From: Rhodocyclaceae bacterium
GTDB taxonomy: Bacteria; Pseudomonadota; Gammaproteobacteria; Burkholderiales; Rhodocyclaceae
Length of the DNA: 64,000 bases
NCBI GenBank assembly: GCA_030682175.1
Contig: JAUXOM010000004.1
Location: 1-64,000 of the forward strand
Direction of reading: 5' to 3'
Positions 7,592 to 16,860 of this stretch are shown piece after piece. The translations under genes were made by a program, and so were the position numbers. Numbering within the stretch: the stretch's first letter is position 1; each line of letters starts with the position of its first letter. The notes beneath the pieces are model-generated. The model saw only the letters and a program-made list of their open reading frames with translations. It searched no databases and was not told where the DNA came from.

Positions 7592-9328
7592 ATGCGGCGC
7601 ATGCATCAAACACTCCTGCTGATCTTTCTTCTGTTGACGGCCGTAGTCGTTGCGCTGACCCTGGCGCGGCGTTTTCGTTTGCCGGCGATGCTGGCCTATC
7701 TGGTCGTCGGCATAGCGCTTGGCCCGCACGGGTTGGCTGCCCTCGAAGAAAATCATCAGGTCGAGGCGATCGCCGAGTTCGGGGTCGTATTTCTGATGTT
7801 CTCGATCGGCCTCGAATTCAGCCTGCAACGCCTGCGGACGATGCGCCAGCTGGTGTTCGGCTTCGGTGCCGCCCAGATGGGCGTCACCGCCGGGGCGGTG
7901 ACGCTGATTACCCTGTTCGGCTATGATCAGGGCTGGCGTACCGGCCTGGTTATCGGCCTCGTGGTCGCCATGTCATCCACCGCCATCGTCGCCAAGATGT
8001 TGTCGGAGCGCTTCGAACTGCACTCGCGCTCGGGTCGGCAGACCATGGGCGTACTGCTGTTCCAGGACATCGCCGTGGTGCCGTGCCTGATCCTCCTGCC
8101 GGCACTCGCACAGTCGGCCGATGAGTTACCGCGCTCCCTGGCCATCGCCCTGTCACAGGCGATTGTGGTGTTGAGCATTCTGGTCTGGGTGGGCCAGCGC
8201 TGGATCAAGCGCCTCTACGACGCTGTGGCGCATCAGCGCTCGGAAGAACTGTTCGTGCTGGCGACGCTATGGCTGGTGGTCGGTCTGGCCTACGCCACCG
8301 AGTACACCGGCCTGTCACTGGCACTGGGGGCTTTTGTCGGCGGCATGCTGATTTCCGAGACGGTGTACCGCCATCAGGTGGAAGCCGACATCCGCCCGTT
8401 TCGGGACATTTTGCTCGGACTGTTCTTTGTCACGGTGGGCATGATGCTTAACCTGGGCTTCGTTTTCGAGAATATCCATCGCCTGATTCTTGCGGTATTT
8501 CTGCTGGTCGCTGGCAAGGGCCTGGTGGTTCTGCTGATCGCCGCGGCGGCCAAGAGCCCCCTCGATGTCGGCCTGCGCACTTCGGCGCAGCTTGCCCAGG
8601 GCGGGGAATTCGGACTGGTACTGCTGGGTCTGGCGCACGAACTCAAGCTGGTCGGGGCCGATGCCTTCCAGGTCACGCTGGCGGCGATCCTGATCTCGAT
8701 GTTCATCGCTCCGTTCCTGATCGAGCGGGCGGCGCGTCTGTCGGGTCAGATGGCCCATGGCAACTGGGCACACAAGGCCAAGTCCATCCACGACATTGCG
8801 GTCGCCAGCTTCGGCACCGAGGGCCACGTCATCATTTGTGGCTATGGTCGCACCGGTGGCCGGATTGCCGAGTTTCTCGCCGACGAAAAAATCCCGTTCC
8901 TCGCCCTCGACGTCGATCCCCAGCAGCTGAAGCGCGTGGTACCGGCTGGCGGAAAACTGGTATTCGGCAGTGCTGACCGCACCGAGGTCTTGCTGGCAGC
9001 CGGCATCGCGCGCGCCAGCGCGCTGGTAGTGGCCTACCCCGACGTGCATTCGGCCGAACGCGTGGTGCGCAAGGTACGCGAAAGCCGGCCTGACATACCC
9101 ATCGTGGTGCGCGTGCCTGATGAAACCGCGGTGGCGCATCTGAAGGCTGCCGGGGCGACCGAGGTAATCCCCGAAGTACTGGAAGGCAGCCTGATGATCG
9201 CTGCCGAAATCCTCACCCAGGTCGGCGTGCCGATGGAACGCGCGCTAAGCCATGTGCGCGCGGCGCGTGTCCAGCGCTACGCTTCCTTGCGCGAATACTA
9301 TGGCGATGAGAAAAAGGGCACAGCCTAG
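7592..9328 (+). CDS. Kef/CPA2-type cation:proton antiporter with RCK domain
   Basis: 578 residues. The N-terminal part (about 1-385) has many hydrophobic helices including LAYLVVGIALGPHG and LLFQDIAVVPCLILLP, typical of the CPA2 Na+/H+ exchanger domain. From about residue 408 a TrkA-N nucleotide-binding domain begins (HVIICGYGRTGGRIAEFL), matching KefB/KefC. It probably moves K+ (or Na+) against protons across the inner membrane under ligand control. Two ATGs three codons apart are possible starts; neither has a clear Shine-Dalgarno. It shares a 120-bp divergent intergenic region with the MFS gene. Confidence 0.9.
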   Translation: MRRMHQTLLLIFLLLTAVVVALTLARRFRLPAMLAYLVVGIALGPHGLAALEENHQVEAIAEFGVVFLMFSIGLEFSLQRLRTMRQLVFGFGAAQMGVTAGAVTLITLFGYDQGWRTGLVIGLVVAMSSTAIVAKMLSERFELHSRSGRQTMGVLLFQDIAVVPCLILLPALAQSADELPRSLAIALSQAIVVLSILVWVGQRWIKRLYDAVAHQRSEELFVLATLWLVVGLAYATEYTGLSLALGAFVGGMLISETVYRHQVEADIRPFRDILLGLFFVTVGMMLNLGFVFENIHRLILAVFLLVAGKGLVVLLIAAAAKSPLDVGLRTSAQLAQGGEFGLVLLGLAHELKLVGADAFQVTLAAILISMFIAPFLIERAARLSGQMAHGNWAHKAKSIHDIAVASFGTEGHVIICGYGRTGGRIAEFLADEKIPFLALDVDPQQLKRVVPAGGKLVFGSADRTEVLLAAGIARASALVVAYPDVHSAERVVRKVRESRPDIPIVVRVPDETAVAHLKAAGATEVIPEVLEGSLMIAAEILTQVGVPMERALSHVRAARVQRYASLREYYGDEKKGTA

Positions 9329-9426
9329 GTTGCCCCCAACCCTGCCCCACTTGCTGGGACAGGGTGCCGGCACTAACGTCGAGTCAGCGCCGGTCGGATT
9401 ATTTCAACCCGAATAACCGCCTGCGA

Positions 9427-9804
9427 TCAGGCAAGCAGACGATGCTGGTATTCGCCCTTGACGATCACGTCATCGCGAAACCGGAAATCCATGCAGCGAT
9501 TCCACAACTCGCTGGCGCGCCCCCGCACCAGACGACCGGCCAGTTCAAGAATTTCCATCAGTTCGGCGCGACCGCGCTCCCGGACGTCCGGGCTGACGGA
9601 ACGCTCGAAAAACACGTCATGGTAGAGACACTTTTGCGAAAACAATGCTTCCAAGCCCTCGCTTTCGCTCAGCGGCGTAACGACGAGATCTTCGGCTTCG
9701 GGATGCGCATGCTGCCACTGATCAACAGTTTCATTCTCGGTATTGATAACCCAAGAGTACTTTTCCGGTGAGCCAGGGCTGACGAAATTGATGCGGGCGT
9801 ACAT
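9427..9804 (-). CDS. Conserved hypothetical protein, 125 aa
   Basis: Family not recognised. Soluble, acidic, no signal peptide or membrane segment. It opens MYARINFVSPGSPEKYSWVI, and a central run is rich in Glu (HPEAEDLVVTPLSESEGLEA). The start is well supported: GGAGG lies 8 nt before the ATG and the frame is compact. It stands alone between the antiporter gene and a repeat-filled gap that separates it from lutC. Confidence 0.6.
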   Translation of the reverse strand: MYARINFVSPGSPEKYSWVINTENETVDQWQHAHPEAEDLVVTPLSESEGLEALFSQKCLYHDVFFERSVSPDVRERGRAELMEILELAGRLVRGRASELWNRCMDFRFRDDVIVKGEYQHRLLA

Positions 9805-9952
9805 GTTAATTGCCTCCGTTGTGTGGTTCTGAGTGCAATAACGCAGTATCCCCACGCCAGGATGACAGGAATTGCCCCCCACGCTCACATTCGTTCGCTG
9901 CCCCCCATGAAGTCACCCGAAGCGGTGACAGGGGGCCTGATTTGGCAACCGA

Positions 9953-9979
9953 GCCTCCTTGGGGCGACCCGGCGAAGGC
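9953..9979 (+). repeat. Conserved-loop hairpin repeat
   Basis: Arms GCCTCC and GAAGGC around TTGGGGCGACCCGGC; one loop base and one arm pair differ from the usual form. Confidence 0.65.
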
Positions 9980-10064
9980 AGTATGACCCTCATCCCCCCA
10001 GCCCCCTTCTCGAAGAAGGGGGTGACGGTTGTTCGCGGGCTACGCCCGCTCCATGTGTTGGCTG

Positions 10065-10093
10065 TGCCTCCTTGGGGCGGCCCGCCGGAGGCA
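10065..10093 (+). repeat. Conserved-loop hairpin repeat at the 3' end of lutC
   Basis: Arms TGCCTCC and GGAGGCA pair perfectly around TTGGGGCGGCCCGCC. It lies downstream of lutC on the opposite reading sense, so here it cannot act on a start codon. Confidence 0.7.
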
Positions 10094-10096
10094 GAT

Positions 10097-10759
10097 TTAT
10101 TCGCCCTCGATGATCACCAGATGAACGCGATATGGCCCATGGGCACCGAGCACGATGGTCTGCTCGATGTCGCCGGTACGCGAAGGGCCGGAGATGAAAT
10201 TGACTGCCCGCGGCAGGCTGCCCAGTTCGGCGCGGGCCAGCGCCCACGCATCTTCCATGGCGGGAACGATGCGGCTCATCGGCACCAACGCTATGTGGGT
10301 TTCGGGCAACAGGCTCACTGTAGCGGGGTGATCGGGTGCCGAACAGGCCATCAGCGTGCCGGTTTCGGCAATGGCGCAAAAACAGCCGGTGATGCCGACC
10401 ATATCGCTGTCCACCGCGCCGCGGGCTTCTACCGCGAGTCCGGCGGCACGCCAATCCAGTGCGGCCAGGCTTGGCCAGATCACTGCGGCGAGCGAAAAGT
10501 CCAGCCCCTTCAGGTAGCGGGCAACTGCCGCCGGCGCATCGGCCAGCCTGGCTACCCGGTCGATGGTGCTCGACTGCACGGCCGATTTTTCCGCAAACCG
10601 GGCTGTCAGGGCGGCAAGGTCCGCCGGCATGGCCGGACGCGGCCCCTGCACACGGGCGGCCAGGACGGTGTCGATATCCTGCCGCACAGCACTGGTATGG
10701 GCTGGGTCGCGGCTGAGGCCGGCGCGTACCCGCCCGAGGATGTCTTCCCGGCTGCTCAT
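10097..10759 (-). CDS. lutC: Lactate utilisation protein C (LutC/YkgG)
   Basis: 220 residues of the LUD (DUF162) family. LutC forms, with LutA and LutB, the iron-sulfur L-lactate dehydrogenase that feeds electrons from lactate oxidation to the respiratory chain. Typical blocks visible are GITGCFCAIAETGTLM and SLLPETHIALVP. The start MSSREDILGRVRAGL is fixed by an ATGA overlap with the lutB stop. Last gene of the lutABC order on the minus strand. Confidence 0.9.
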   Translation of the reverse strand: MSSREDILGRVRAGLSRDPAHTSAVRQDIDTVLAARVQGPRPAMPADLAALTARFAEKSAVQSSTIDRVARLADAPAAVARYLKGLDFSLAAVIWPSLAALDWRAAGLAVEARGAVDSDMVGITGCFCAIAETGTLMACSAPDHPATVSLLPETHIALVPMSRIVPAMEDAWALARAELGSLPRAVNFISGPSRTGDIEQTIVLGAHGPYRVHLVIIEGE

Positions 10760-12171
10760 CGTTTGCCTTGCCTTTCTGCATACTGCTCGCGGAAGGTCTT
10801 GCCTTCCGGCGCGGGGAAGTCGCGTCCCAGCGTCCACCCCGGGGCGACACCCAGCACCGGGATGCGGTCGCGGCCGCCGGCCAGCCACTTGAGATAGCGC
10901 ACCCCCAGCCAAGTGCCCAGCGCATACAGCGGGGGACTGGCCGCCACCCCAGCCCAGATTTTCAGGGCGATGCGCTCGAACCAGGGCCGCAGGTGCTTTT
11001 CAACCTGTTTTTCGCGTAATTTGCGCAGCAATTCGGGTAGCGGGATCATTACCGGACAGACCACGCCACACTGGTTACATAGTGTGGCGGCTTGCGGCAG
11101 GTCGATGGCATTCTCCAGCCCGGTGTACAGCGGGGTCAGCACGGAACCCATCGGGCCGGGGTAAACCCAGCCATAGGCGTGGCCGCCGATGGTCTGGTAG
11201 ACCGGGCAGTGATTCATGCAGGCCCCGCAACGAATGCAGCGCAGCATGTCCTGGAATTCGGTGCCCACGACATCGGCGCGGCCGTTATCGACGAGGATGA
11301 AGTAAAGATGTTCCGGACCATCACGCTCTGCGGGCGTCTTGACGCCAGTGAGCACTGACACATAGTTGGAGATCGACTGGCCGGTGGCCGAGCGCGGCAA
11401 CAGGCGCATCAGCAGGGACAGGTCTTCGAGCGTCGGCACCACTTTCTCGATACCGGTGATGACCACATGCACGCGCGGCAGGGTCGTCACCATGCGGCCG
11501 TTGCCCTCGTTGGTGACCAAAGCCACCGAACCGGTCTCGGCAATGAGGAAATTGCCGCCGGAGATGCCCATGTCGGCGGTCAGGAAGTGTTCGCGCAGCA
11601 CCTCGCGCGCCTCGCGTGTCAGTGCCGGAATCTCGGTCTTGCGTGGCGTCTTGTGCACCTGATGGAACAAATCCGCGACCTCATCGAGACTTTTGTGCAC
11701 CACCGGCGCGATGATGTGCGAGGGCGCCTCGTTATTGTTGATCTGCAGGATGTATTCGCCGAGATCGGTTTCGATCGGCCGGATGCCGGCTGCCGTGAGC
11801 GCCATGTTGAGGTTCGCTTCTTCGGACAGCATCGACTTCGACTTGGCGGCTTTCTGCACGCCATGGCGTTTTCCAATTTCGGCGACATGGCGACAGATCT
11901 CGTCGCCGTCCTTTGCCCACATCACCGTTGCGCCGCGCGCCGTCGCATTTTCTTCAAACTTTTCGAGCCAGAGATCGAGATTTTCCAGCACGCGGTTGCG
12001 GATGTTTCTGGCCGCTTCGCGCGAACCCTCGAAATCATCGATTTCTTTGATGGCAATCGCGCGCTTGTCGACAAACTTGCCCTTGGCGGTTTTGAGGTTG
12101 GCTTGCAGCACCGGATTGGCCAGCGATGCGGCGGCGTTGGCCTTGAAGTGGCGGGAGCGGCTTTCCATCAT
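10756..12171 (-). CDS. lutB: Lactate utilisation iron-sulfur protein B (LutB/YkgF)
   Basis: 471 residues. An N-terminal LUD domain (GNFLIAETGSVALVTNEG) is followed by two Fe4S4 clusters in CIRCGACMNHCPVYQ (about residue 305) and CNQCGVVCPV (about 355), then a C-terminal LutB extension. Core subunit of L-lactate oxidation in the cytoplasm. Start taken at the first of two ATGs (MMESRSRHF) because GGGAGG lies just upstream; that sequence is the 3' arm of a hairpin repeat. Overlaps lutC by ATGA; lutA lies 112 bp upstream across a repeat. Confidence 0.92.
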   Translation of the reverse strand: MMESRSRHFKANAAASLANPVLQANLKTAKGKFVDKRAIAIKEIDDFEGSREAARNIRNRVLENLDLWLEKFEENATARGATVMWAKDGDEICRHVAEIGKRHGVQKAAKSKSMLSEEANLNMALTAAGIRPIETDLGEYILQINNNEAPSHIIAPVVHKSLDEVADLFHQVHKTPRKTEIPALTREAREVLREHFLTADMGISGGNFLIAETGSVALVTNEGNGRMVTTLPRVHVVITGIEKVVPTLEDLSLLMRLLPRSATGQSISNYVSVLTGVKTPAERDGPEHLYFILVDNGRADVVGTEFQDMLRCIRCGACMNHCPVYQTIGGHAYGWVYPGPMGSVLTPLYTGLENAIDLPQAATLCNQCGVVCPVMIPLPELLRKLREKQVEKHLRPWFERIALKIWAGVAASPPLYALGTWLGVRYLKWLAGGRDRIPVLGVAPGWTLGRDFPAPEGKTFREQYAERQGKR

Positions 12172-12199
12172 GCCTCCCGCAGGGCCGCCCCGAGGGAGC
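12172..12199 (-). promoter_or_regulatory. Shine-Dalgarno-containing hairpin before lutB
   Basis: Minus-strand arms GCTCCC and GGGAGGC around TCGGGGCGGCCCTGC, followed directly by ATG. An upstream block with CACGCTCACTCTGTTCACTGCC gives the same order (block, hairpin, ATG) as at rph and rpoZ. Confidence 0.65.
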
Positions 12200-12283
12200 T
12201 CAGTTGGCAAATAAGGCCCCCTGTCACCGCTTCGGGTGATTTCATGGGGGCAGTGAACAGAGTGAGCGTGGAGGCCATTATGA

Positions 12284-13009
12284 TTATTTTTGCGCGGTCA
12301 GCACTTCGGCGATATGCATGACCTGCGTCTCTTCGTTACCCATGCGACGCAGCTTGCCCTCGATATTGAGCAGGCAGCCGAGATCACCACCGACAATGGT
12401 GTCCGCACCGGAGGCGCAGGCATTGCCGCACTTCTTTGCGGCAATTGCCGCGGAAATCTCGCCGAACTTGACCGAGAAAGTCCCGCCGAAACCGCAGCAT
12501 TCCTCGGCAGCCACCATTTCCTTCAACTCGACGCCCGGCGCCTTGGCCAGGAGGGCGCGCGGTTGCTCCTTGATGCCCATGCTGCGCAAGCCGGTGCAGG
12601 AATCGTGATAGGTGACGCTGCCGGTGAAACTGCCCGGCAAGTTCTCGAGGTGGGCGACATTCACCAAAAAGTCGGTAAGTTCGTAAACCCGGCTGGCCAA
12701 CTCCAGGGCGCGCGCATGCCACTCGGGATCATCGGCGAGAATGGCCGGATATTCGTTGCGGATCTGGTCGGCGCAGGAGCCGGATGGAGCAACGACATAC
12801 TCGCTGCCGGTAAATTCGCCAATGACCTTTTTGGCCAACGCCACCGCAGCCGCCCGATCGCCACTATTCCAGGCCGGCTGACCGCAGCAGGTCTGGCTGG
12901 CCGGCGCGGTCACAGCACAGCCGGCGGCTTCCAGCAGTTCGATGGCGGCAAAGCCGATGCGCGGGCGCATCAGGTCGACCAAACAGGTCACAAACAGGGC
13001 AACGCGCAT
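12284..13009 (-). CDS. lutA: Lactate utilisation protein A (LutA/YkgE, CCG domain)
   Basis: 241 residues with two cysteine-rich CCG domains: TCCGQPAWNSG near residue 40 and AEECCGFGGTFSVKFGE near residue 165, as in LutA and the GlpC/HdrB-like electron-transfer subunits. Partner of LutB and LutC in lactate oxidation. Start MRVALFVTCLVDL is preceded by GGAG; longer versions of the frame lack a better signal. First gene of lutABC; no lactate permease or GntR-type regulator is adjacent. Confidence 0.92.
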   Translation of the reverse strand: MRVALFVTCLVDLMRPRIGFAAIELLEAAGCAVTAPASQTCCGQPAWNSGDRAAAVALAKKVIGEFTGSEYVVAPSGSCADQIRNEYPAILADDPEWHARALELASRVYELTDFLVNVAHLENLPGSFTGSVTYHDSCTGLRSMGIKEQPRALLAKAPGVELKEMVAAEECCGFGGTFSVKFGEISAAIAAKKCGNACASGADTIVGGDLGCLLNIEGKLRRMGNEETQVMHIAEVLTAQK

Positions 13010-13130
13010 GTTGCGTTTTTCTCCATCCAGACTAGCGGAAATTGCAGGGGATTGGTGGAACAGAACCGTTCGACGGGGCATGCGCATTTTGGCACATAAC
13101 CTCGGCCGATCCCCTGCTTTGGTACGGGCG

Positions 13131-13154
13131 AAGTCGGCGCCGGCGAGACGGCGC
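13131..13154 (+). repeat. Dispersed element, short form, intergenic
   Basis: AAGTCGGCGCCGGCGAGACG then GC, in the gap between the lutA start and the 3' end of the pbpG-like gene. Confidence 0.65.
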
Positions 13155-13162
13155 CAATGGGG

Positions 13163-14206
13163 TTACCCCTGTAATGAAGCGTGGCTGCTGGCCAGACTTT
13201 CGATCCAGCGCTTGATCCGATTGGCGTCACCCACCCGGGTCAGCTTGCCCCAGGAATCAAGCAGCACGATGATGGTCGGCTTGTTGTTGAGCCAGGTCTG
13301 CATGACCAGGCACTTGCCCGCCTCGCTGATGTAACCGGTCTTCGAAAGGCTGATATTCCATGAGTCACTCTTCACCAGCGCATTGGTATTGCGGAAAGTC
13401 TGCGCGCGCCCCTTGACCTCGACCTGATGCTGATCAAGCGTGGAGAATTCACGGATCAGCGGGTATTGATGGGCCGCATCGACCAGTCTGCCAAGGTCGC
13501 GGGCGCTGGAAACATTGGCGGCAGTCAGTCCGGTCGGGTCCTCGAAGCGCGTGTCGGCAAGACCCAGCTCGTGGGCTTTGCGGTTCATGGCGGCGATAAA
13601 GGCCGCGCGACCGTTCGGATAATGCCGCGACAGCGCCGAGGAGGCGCGATTCTCGGATGACATCAGAGCCAGTCGCAACATTTCCTCGCGGGTCAGCTGG
13701 GTGCCGACCGAGAGCCGCGAATGGGTGCCTTTCAGGAGGTCGATATCGTCCTTGCTGATCGTCAGGATTTCATCAAGATTGGGCTGGGCATCCAGCGCCA
13801 CCATCGCCGTCATCAGCTTGGTAATCGAAGCGATCGGCACAACGGCATTGCCATTCTTTTCATAAAGAATTTCGCCGCTGGCCTGGTCGATCACTACCGC
13901 AACCGCGGAGCCGAGTTTCGGCATCACGCCGTCCTCTTGCGCAGCGACAGCCGCCGTGGTCCTGACCGGGGCGGGTTTGGCTTTTTTGGCGACGACCGGT
14001 TTCGCGGCTTTCTTGCTGGTGACTGGTTTCGCGGACTTCTTGCTGGCGACCGGTTTCGCGGACTTCTTGCTGGCGACGGGTTTGGCGGATTTCTTGCTGG
14101 CGACCGGTTTCTTTTCCGTGGTAGCGGCAGATGCGAAATTCACCACGCCCACAGCGAGACTCGCCATTACAAGTAACGCCAGCAAACTCTTGGGTGTCGA
14201 TTTCAT
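13163..14206 (-). CDS. pbpG: D-alanyl-D-alanine endopeptidase (PbpG-like, peptidase S11)
   Basis: 347 residues. A signal peptide (about 1-28, ending NFASAA) is followed by a Lys-rich stretch with about five 9-residue repeats of the KPVASKKSA type (33-75), then a penicillin-binding S11 domain. The three active-site motifs are visible: SITK (PIASITKLM), SSEN (SxN) and KTG (SLSKTGYI). It cuts or trims peptidoglycan crosslinks in the periplasm. The basic repeat tract is not usual for PbpG and may bind wall polymers or DNA. The ATG (MKSTPKSLL) is used; an in-frame TTG lies two codons upstream. Confidence 0.9.
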   Translation of the reverse strand: MKSTPKSLLALLVMASLAVGVVNFASAATTEKKPVASKKSAKPVASKKSAKPVASKKSAKPVTSKKAAKPVVAKKAKPAPVRTTAAVAAQEDGVMPKLGSAVAVVIDQASGEILYEKNGNAVVPIASITKLMTAMVALDAQPNLDEILTISKDDIDLLKGTHSRLSVGTQLTREEMLRLALMSSENRASSALSRHYPNGRAAFIAAMNRKAHELGLADTRFEDPTGLTAANVSSARDLGRLVDAAHQYPLIREFSTLDQHQVEVKGRAQTFRNTNALVKSDSWNISLSKTGYISEAGKCLVMQTWLNNKPTIIVLLDSWGKLTRVGDANRIKRWIESLASSHASLQG

Positions 14207-14276
14207 GGGCAAGGGGCTAAAGCCAATAAATTCTCGGGCGCCAGTCTAACAGCACAGCGAGAGCACCTGAAGTGTC

Positions 14277-14302
14277 ATGTCCGATATCTATATATCGGAC
14301 AT
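14277..14302. promoter_or_regulatory. Perfect 11-bp palindrome upstream of pbpG
   Basis: ATGTCCGATAT and ATATCGGACAT flank CTAT, about 70 bp before the pbpG start, in AT-rich DNA and on the 3' side of maeB. The shape suits an operator for a dimeric repressor; there is no T-run on either side to make it a terminator. Confidence 0.5.
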
Positions 14303-14376
14303 AACTCATATTAATTAAGCAATTGTGAAAACATCCTACACCAATTTCTCACTTTCGCTCAAATTTTTCCCGAGAA

Positions 14377-16662
14377 TCAGCCCACTGCGTTCCCATGTCC
14401 GTGGGCCACCTCGACCGACAACAATGCAACCATGTTGACGATGCGCCGCACGGTTGCAGTCGGCGTCAGGATATGCACCGGGCGCGCCGCTCCGAGCAGC
14501 AATGGTCCTACCGTGAGACCGTCGCCAGCCGCCGTCTTCAGGAGATTGAAGGCGATGTTGGCGGCGTCGAGCGTCGGCATGATGAGCAGGTTGGCCGGGC
14601 CGGACAGGTTGGCGCGGGGAAAGACCAGACGGCGGATGTCGGGATCAAGCGCGGCATCGCCGTGCATCTCGCCCTCGACTTCGAGGTCGGGAGCCTGCGC
14701 GCGCAACAAGGCCAGCGCAGCGCGCATCTTGCGCGCCGTCGGGGTTTCCTCGTTGCCGAAACTCGAATGTGACAGCAAAGCCACCTTGGGAACAATGCCG
14801 AAACGCCGCACTTCCTCTGCCGCCAACTGGGTCATTTCGGCGATCTGGGCGGCGGTCGGGTCGTAATTGACGTAGGTGTCGCCAATGAACAGGGTGCGAT
14901 TCGGCAGAATCAGCATGTTCATTGCATAGAAATTGTCGATTCCCGGACGCCGGCCGATGGTCTCGGCGATAAAGGGCAAATGCAGCGAATGCTTGCCGAA
15001 GGTGCCGCACAGCATGGCATCTGCATAGTTGTGGCGCACCAGCATGGCGCCGATCAGGGTGGTGCGACGGCGCATTTCGCGCTTGGCATACTCGATGCTG
15101 ATGCCCTTGCGACAGGTCAGTTCATAATAATCCTGCCAGAGTTCCTTGTAGCGCGGGTCGGAATCGGGATTGATCAGTTCGAAGTGTTCGCCGGCACGAA
15201 TGCGCAGGCCCTGGCGGGCGATATGCATGTCGACGACTTCCGGTCGGCCGATCAGGATCGGCTTGGCCAGCCCCTCATCGACGACGACCTGTGCCGCGCG
15301 CAGCATGCGCTCGTCCTCGCCCTCGCAAAACACGATGCGCGCCGGCTGTAATTTGGCCGCGGTAAACACCGGTTTCATGACGAAGCCGGAGTGATAGACG
15401 AACTCGTTGAGCTGCTGGCGATATGCGTCCATGTCCTCGATGCGGCGCGTCGCCACCCCGGAATCCATCGCGGCCTGCGCCACCGCCGGCGCCACCGTGA
15501 GAATCAGGCGCGGATCAAAGGGTTTGGGAATCAGATAATCGCGGCCAAAACTCAGGTTGGCATTGCCATAGGCGGCGGCCACCACGTCCGACTGCTCGGC
15601 GTGGGCCAGATCGGCGATGGCTTTTACCGCGGCGATCTTCATCGGCTCGTTGATTGTCGTCGCACCGACATCGAGCGCGCCACGAAACATGAACGGGAAA
15701 CACAGCACGTTGTTGACCTGGTTCGGGTAGTCCGAACGGCCCGTGCCGATGATGCAATCGGGCCGCACGGCGAGGGCGTCCTCGGGGAGAATTTCCGGAT
15801 CGGGGTTGGCCATCGCCAGAATCAGCGGGTTTTCCGCCATGCCGGCGACCATCTCGGGTTTCAGTACGCCACCGGTGGACAGGCCGAGGAAGATATCGGC
15901 ACCCGGCATCACATCAGCCAGGGTGCGCGCCTCGGTCACTTGCGAGTAGCGCGCCTTCGATTCGTCGAGTTTGTCGCGGCCGCTATGGATCACGCCCTTG
16001 CTGTCGCAGACATACACATTCTTGCGGTCAACGCCGAGGCTCACCAGCAAATCGAGGCAGGCAATGGCGGCGGCACCGGCCCCGGAACAGACCAGCTTGA
16101 CCGCGCCAATGTTCTTGTCGACAACGCGCATTCCGTTCAGCACCGCGGCGGCGGAAATGATCGCCGTGCCATGCTGGTCGTCGTGGAATACCGGGATGCG
16201 CAGGCGCTCGCGCAGCTTGCGTTCGACGAGGAAACATTCCGGGGCCTTGATGTCTTCTAGATTGATGCCGCCGAAGGTTGGCTCGAGTGAAGCGATGATG
16301 TCGACCAGCTTGTCGGCGTCGTGTTCGGCAATCTCGATGTCGAACACATCGATGCCGGCGAATTTCTTGAACAAGACCCCCTTGCCTTCCATCACCGGCT
16401 TGCCGGCGAGCGGGCCGATGTCGCCCAGCCCCAGCACGGCGGTACCGTTGGTGATGACGGCCACCAGATTGCTGCGCGAGGTGTACAGGGCAGCGGTAGC
16501 CGGATCGCGCTCGATCTCCTCGCAGGCCGCGGCAACGCCGGGCGAATACGCCAGCGACAGGTCGGACTGGGTGGCCAGTGACTTGATCGGCGTCACGGAT
16601 ATTTTGCCTGGGCGCGGCAGGCGATGGTATTCCAGTGCGGCACGGCGCAGGGCTTCATCCAT
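14377..16662 (-). CDS. maeB: NADP-dependent malic enzyme with phosphotransacetylase-like domain
   Basis: 761 residues, the usual length of MaeB. Residues 1-390 form the malic enzyme part ([41 protein letters not shown] nucleotide fold). Residues about 430-750 form a phosphate acetyl/butyryltransferase-like domain that in this family is regulatory. It converts malate to pyruvate and CO2 with NADP reduction. ATG preceded by GGAGAAG. It is divergent from PEP carboxykinase, and the pair links C4 acids to pyruvate and PEP. Confidence 0.95.
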   Translation of the reverse strand: MDEALRRAALEYHRLPRPGKISVTPIKSLATQSDLSLAYSPGVAAACEEIERDPATAALYTSRSNLVAVITNGTAVLGLGDIGPLAGKPVMEGKGVLFKKFAGIDVFDIEIAEHDADKLVDIIASLEPTFGGINLEDIKAPECFLVERKLRERLRIPVFHDDQHGTAIISAAAVLNGMRVVDKNIGAVKLVCSGAGAAAIACLDLLVSLGVDRKNVYVCDSKGVIHSGRDKLDESKARYSQVTEARTLADVMPGADIFLGLSTGGVLKPEMVAGMAENPLILAMANPDPEILPEDALAVRPDCIIGTGRSDYPNQVNNVLCFPFMFRGALDVGATTINEPMKIAAVKAIADLAHAEQSDVVAAAYGNANLSFGRDYLIPKPFDPRLILTVAPAVAQAAMDSGVATRRIEDMDAYRQQLNEFVYHSGFVMKPVFTAAKLQPARIVFCEGEDERMLRAAQVVVDEGLAKPILIGRPEVVDMHIARQGLRIRAGEHFELINPDSDPRYKELWQDYYELTCRKGISIEYAKREMRRRTTLIGAMLVRHNYADAMLCGTFGKHSLHLPFIAETIGRRPGIDNFYAMNMLILPNRTLFIGDTYVNYDPTAAQIAEMTQLAAEEVRRFGIVPKVALLSHSSFGNEETPTARKMRAALALLRAQAPDLEVEGEMHGDAALDPDIRRLVFPRANLSGPANLLIMPTLDAANIAFNLLKTAAGDGLTVGPLLLGAARPVHILTPTATVRRIVNMVALLSVEVAHGHGNAVG

Positions 16663-16860
16663 TTCGGCTTCTCCACTCTGTATGAAATTAGTCAGTACAT
16701 TCTAGTAGCGATAGGCACAATTAGTCACGGAAACAGTCTTGTAAATACATCTTTCGCCATACCGTATGGCAAAATGCGCAACCGAGCAAATTGCCGCGCT
16801 GTTCCGCCAGCGCCGACTTTTGGTGCCGGACGTACCGACCCTTAGTGGAGCCACCATCAA
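16663..16860. promoter_or_regulatory. Divergent maeB/pckG control region
   Basis: Contains two direct AATTAGTCA copies 33 bp apart (16686 and 16719), then a palindrome GCCATAC-C-GTATGGC at 16756-16770, and a copy of the dispersed element at 16797-16821 between the palindrome and the pckG start. The palindrome is a plausible operator; no assigned regulator. Confidence 0.45.
16797..16821 (-). repeat. Dispersed element, short form, in the pckG leader
   Basis: Reverse complement reads AAAGTCGGCGCTGGCGGAAC then AGC; it lies 40 bp before the pckG start codon. Confidence 0.75.

Larger units (their letters stand above)
9805..10096. other. Repeat-filled intergenic region
   Basis: No gene. After the promoter side of the small hypothetical gene it contains, left to right, a CCCCCCACGCTCA..GCTGCCCCCC block, a hairpin at 9953-9979, a CCCCCTTCTCGAAGAAGGGGG palindromic block and a second hairpin at 10065-10093 that ends three bases before the lutC stop codon. 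Confidence 0.75.
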
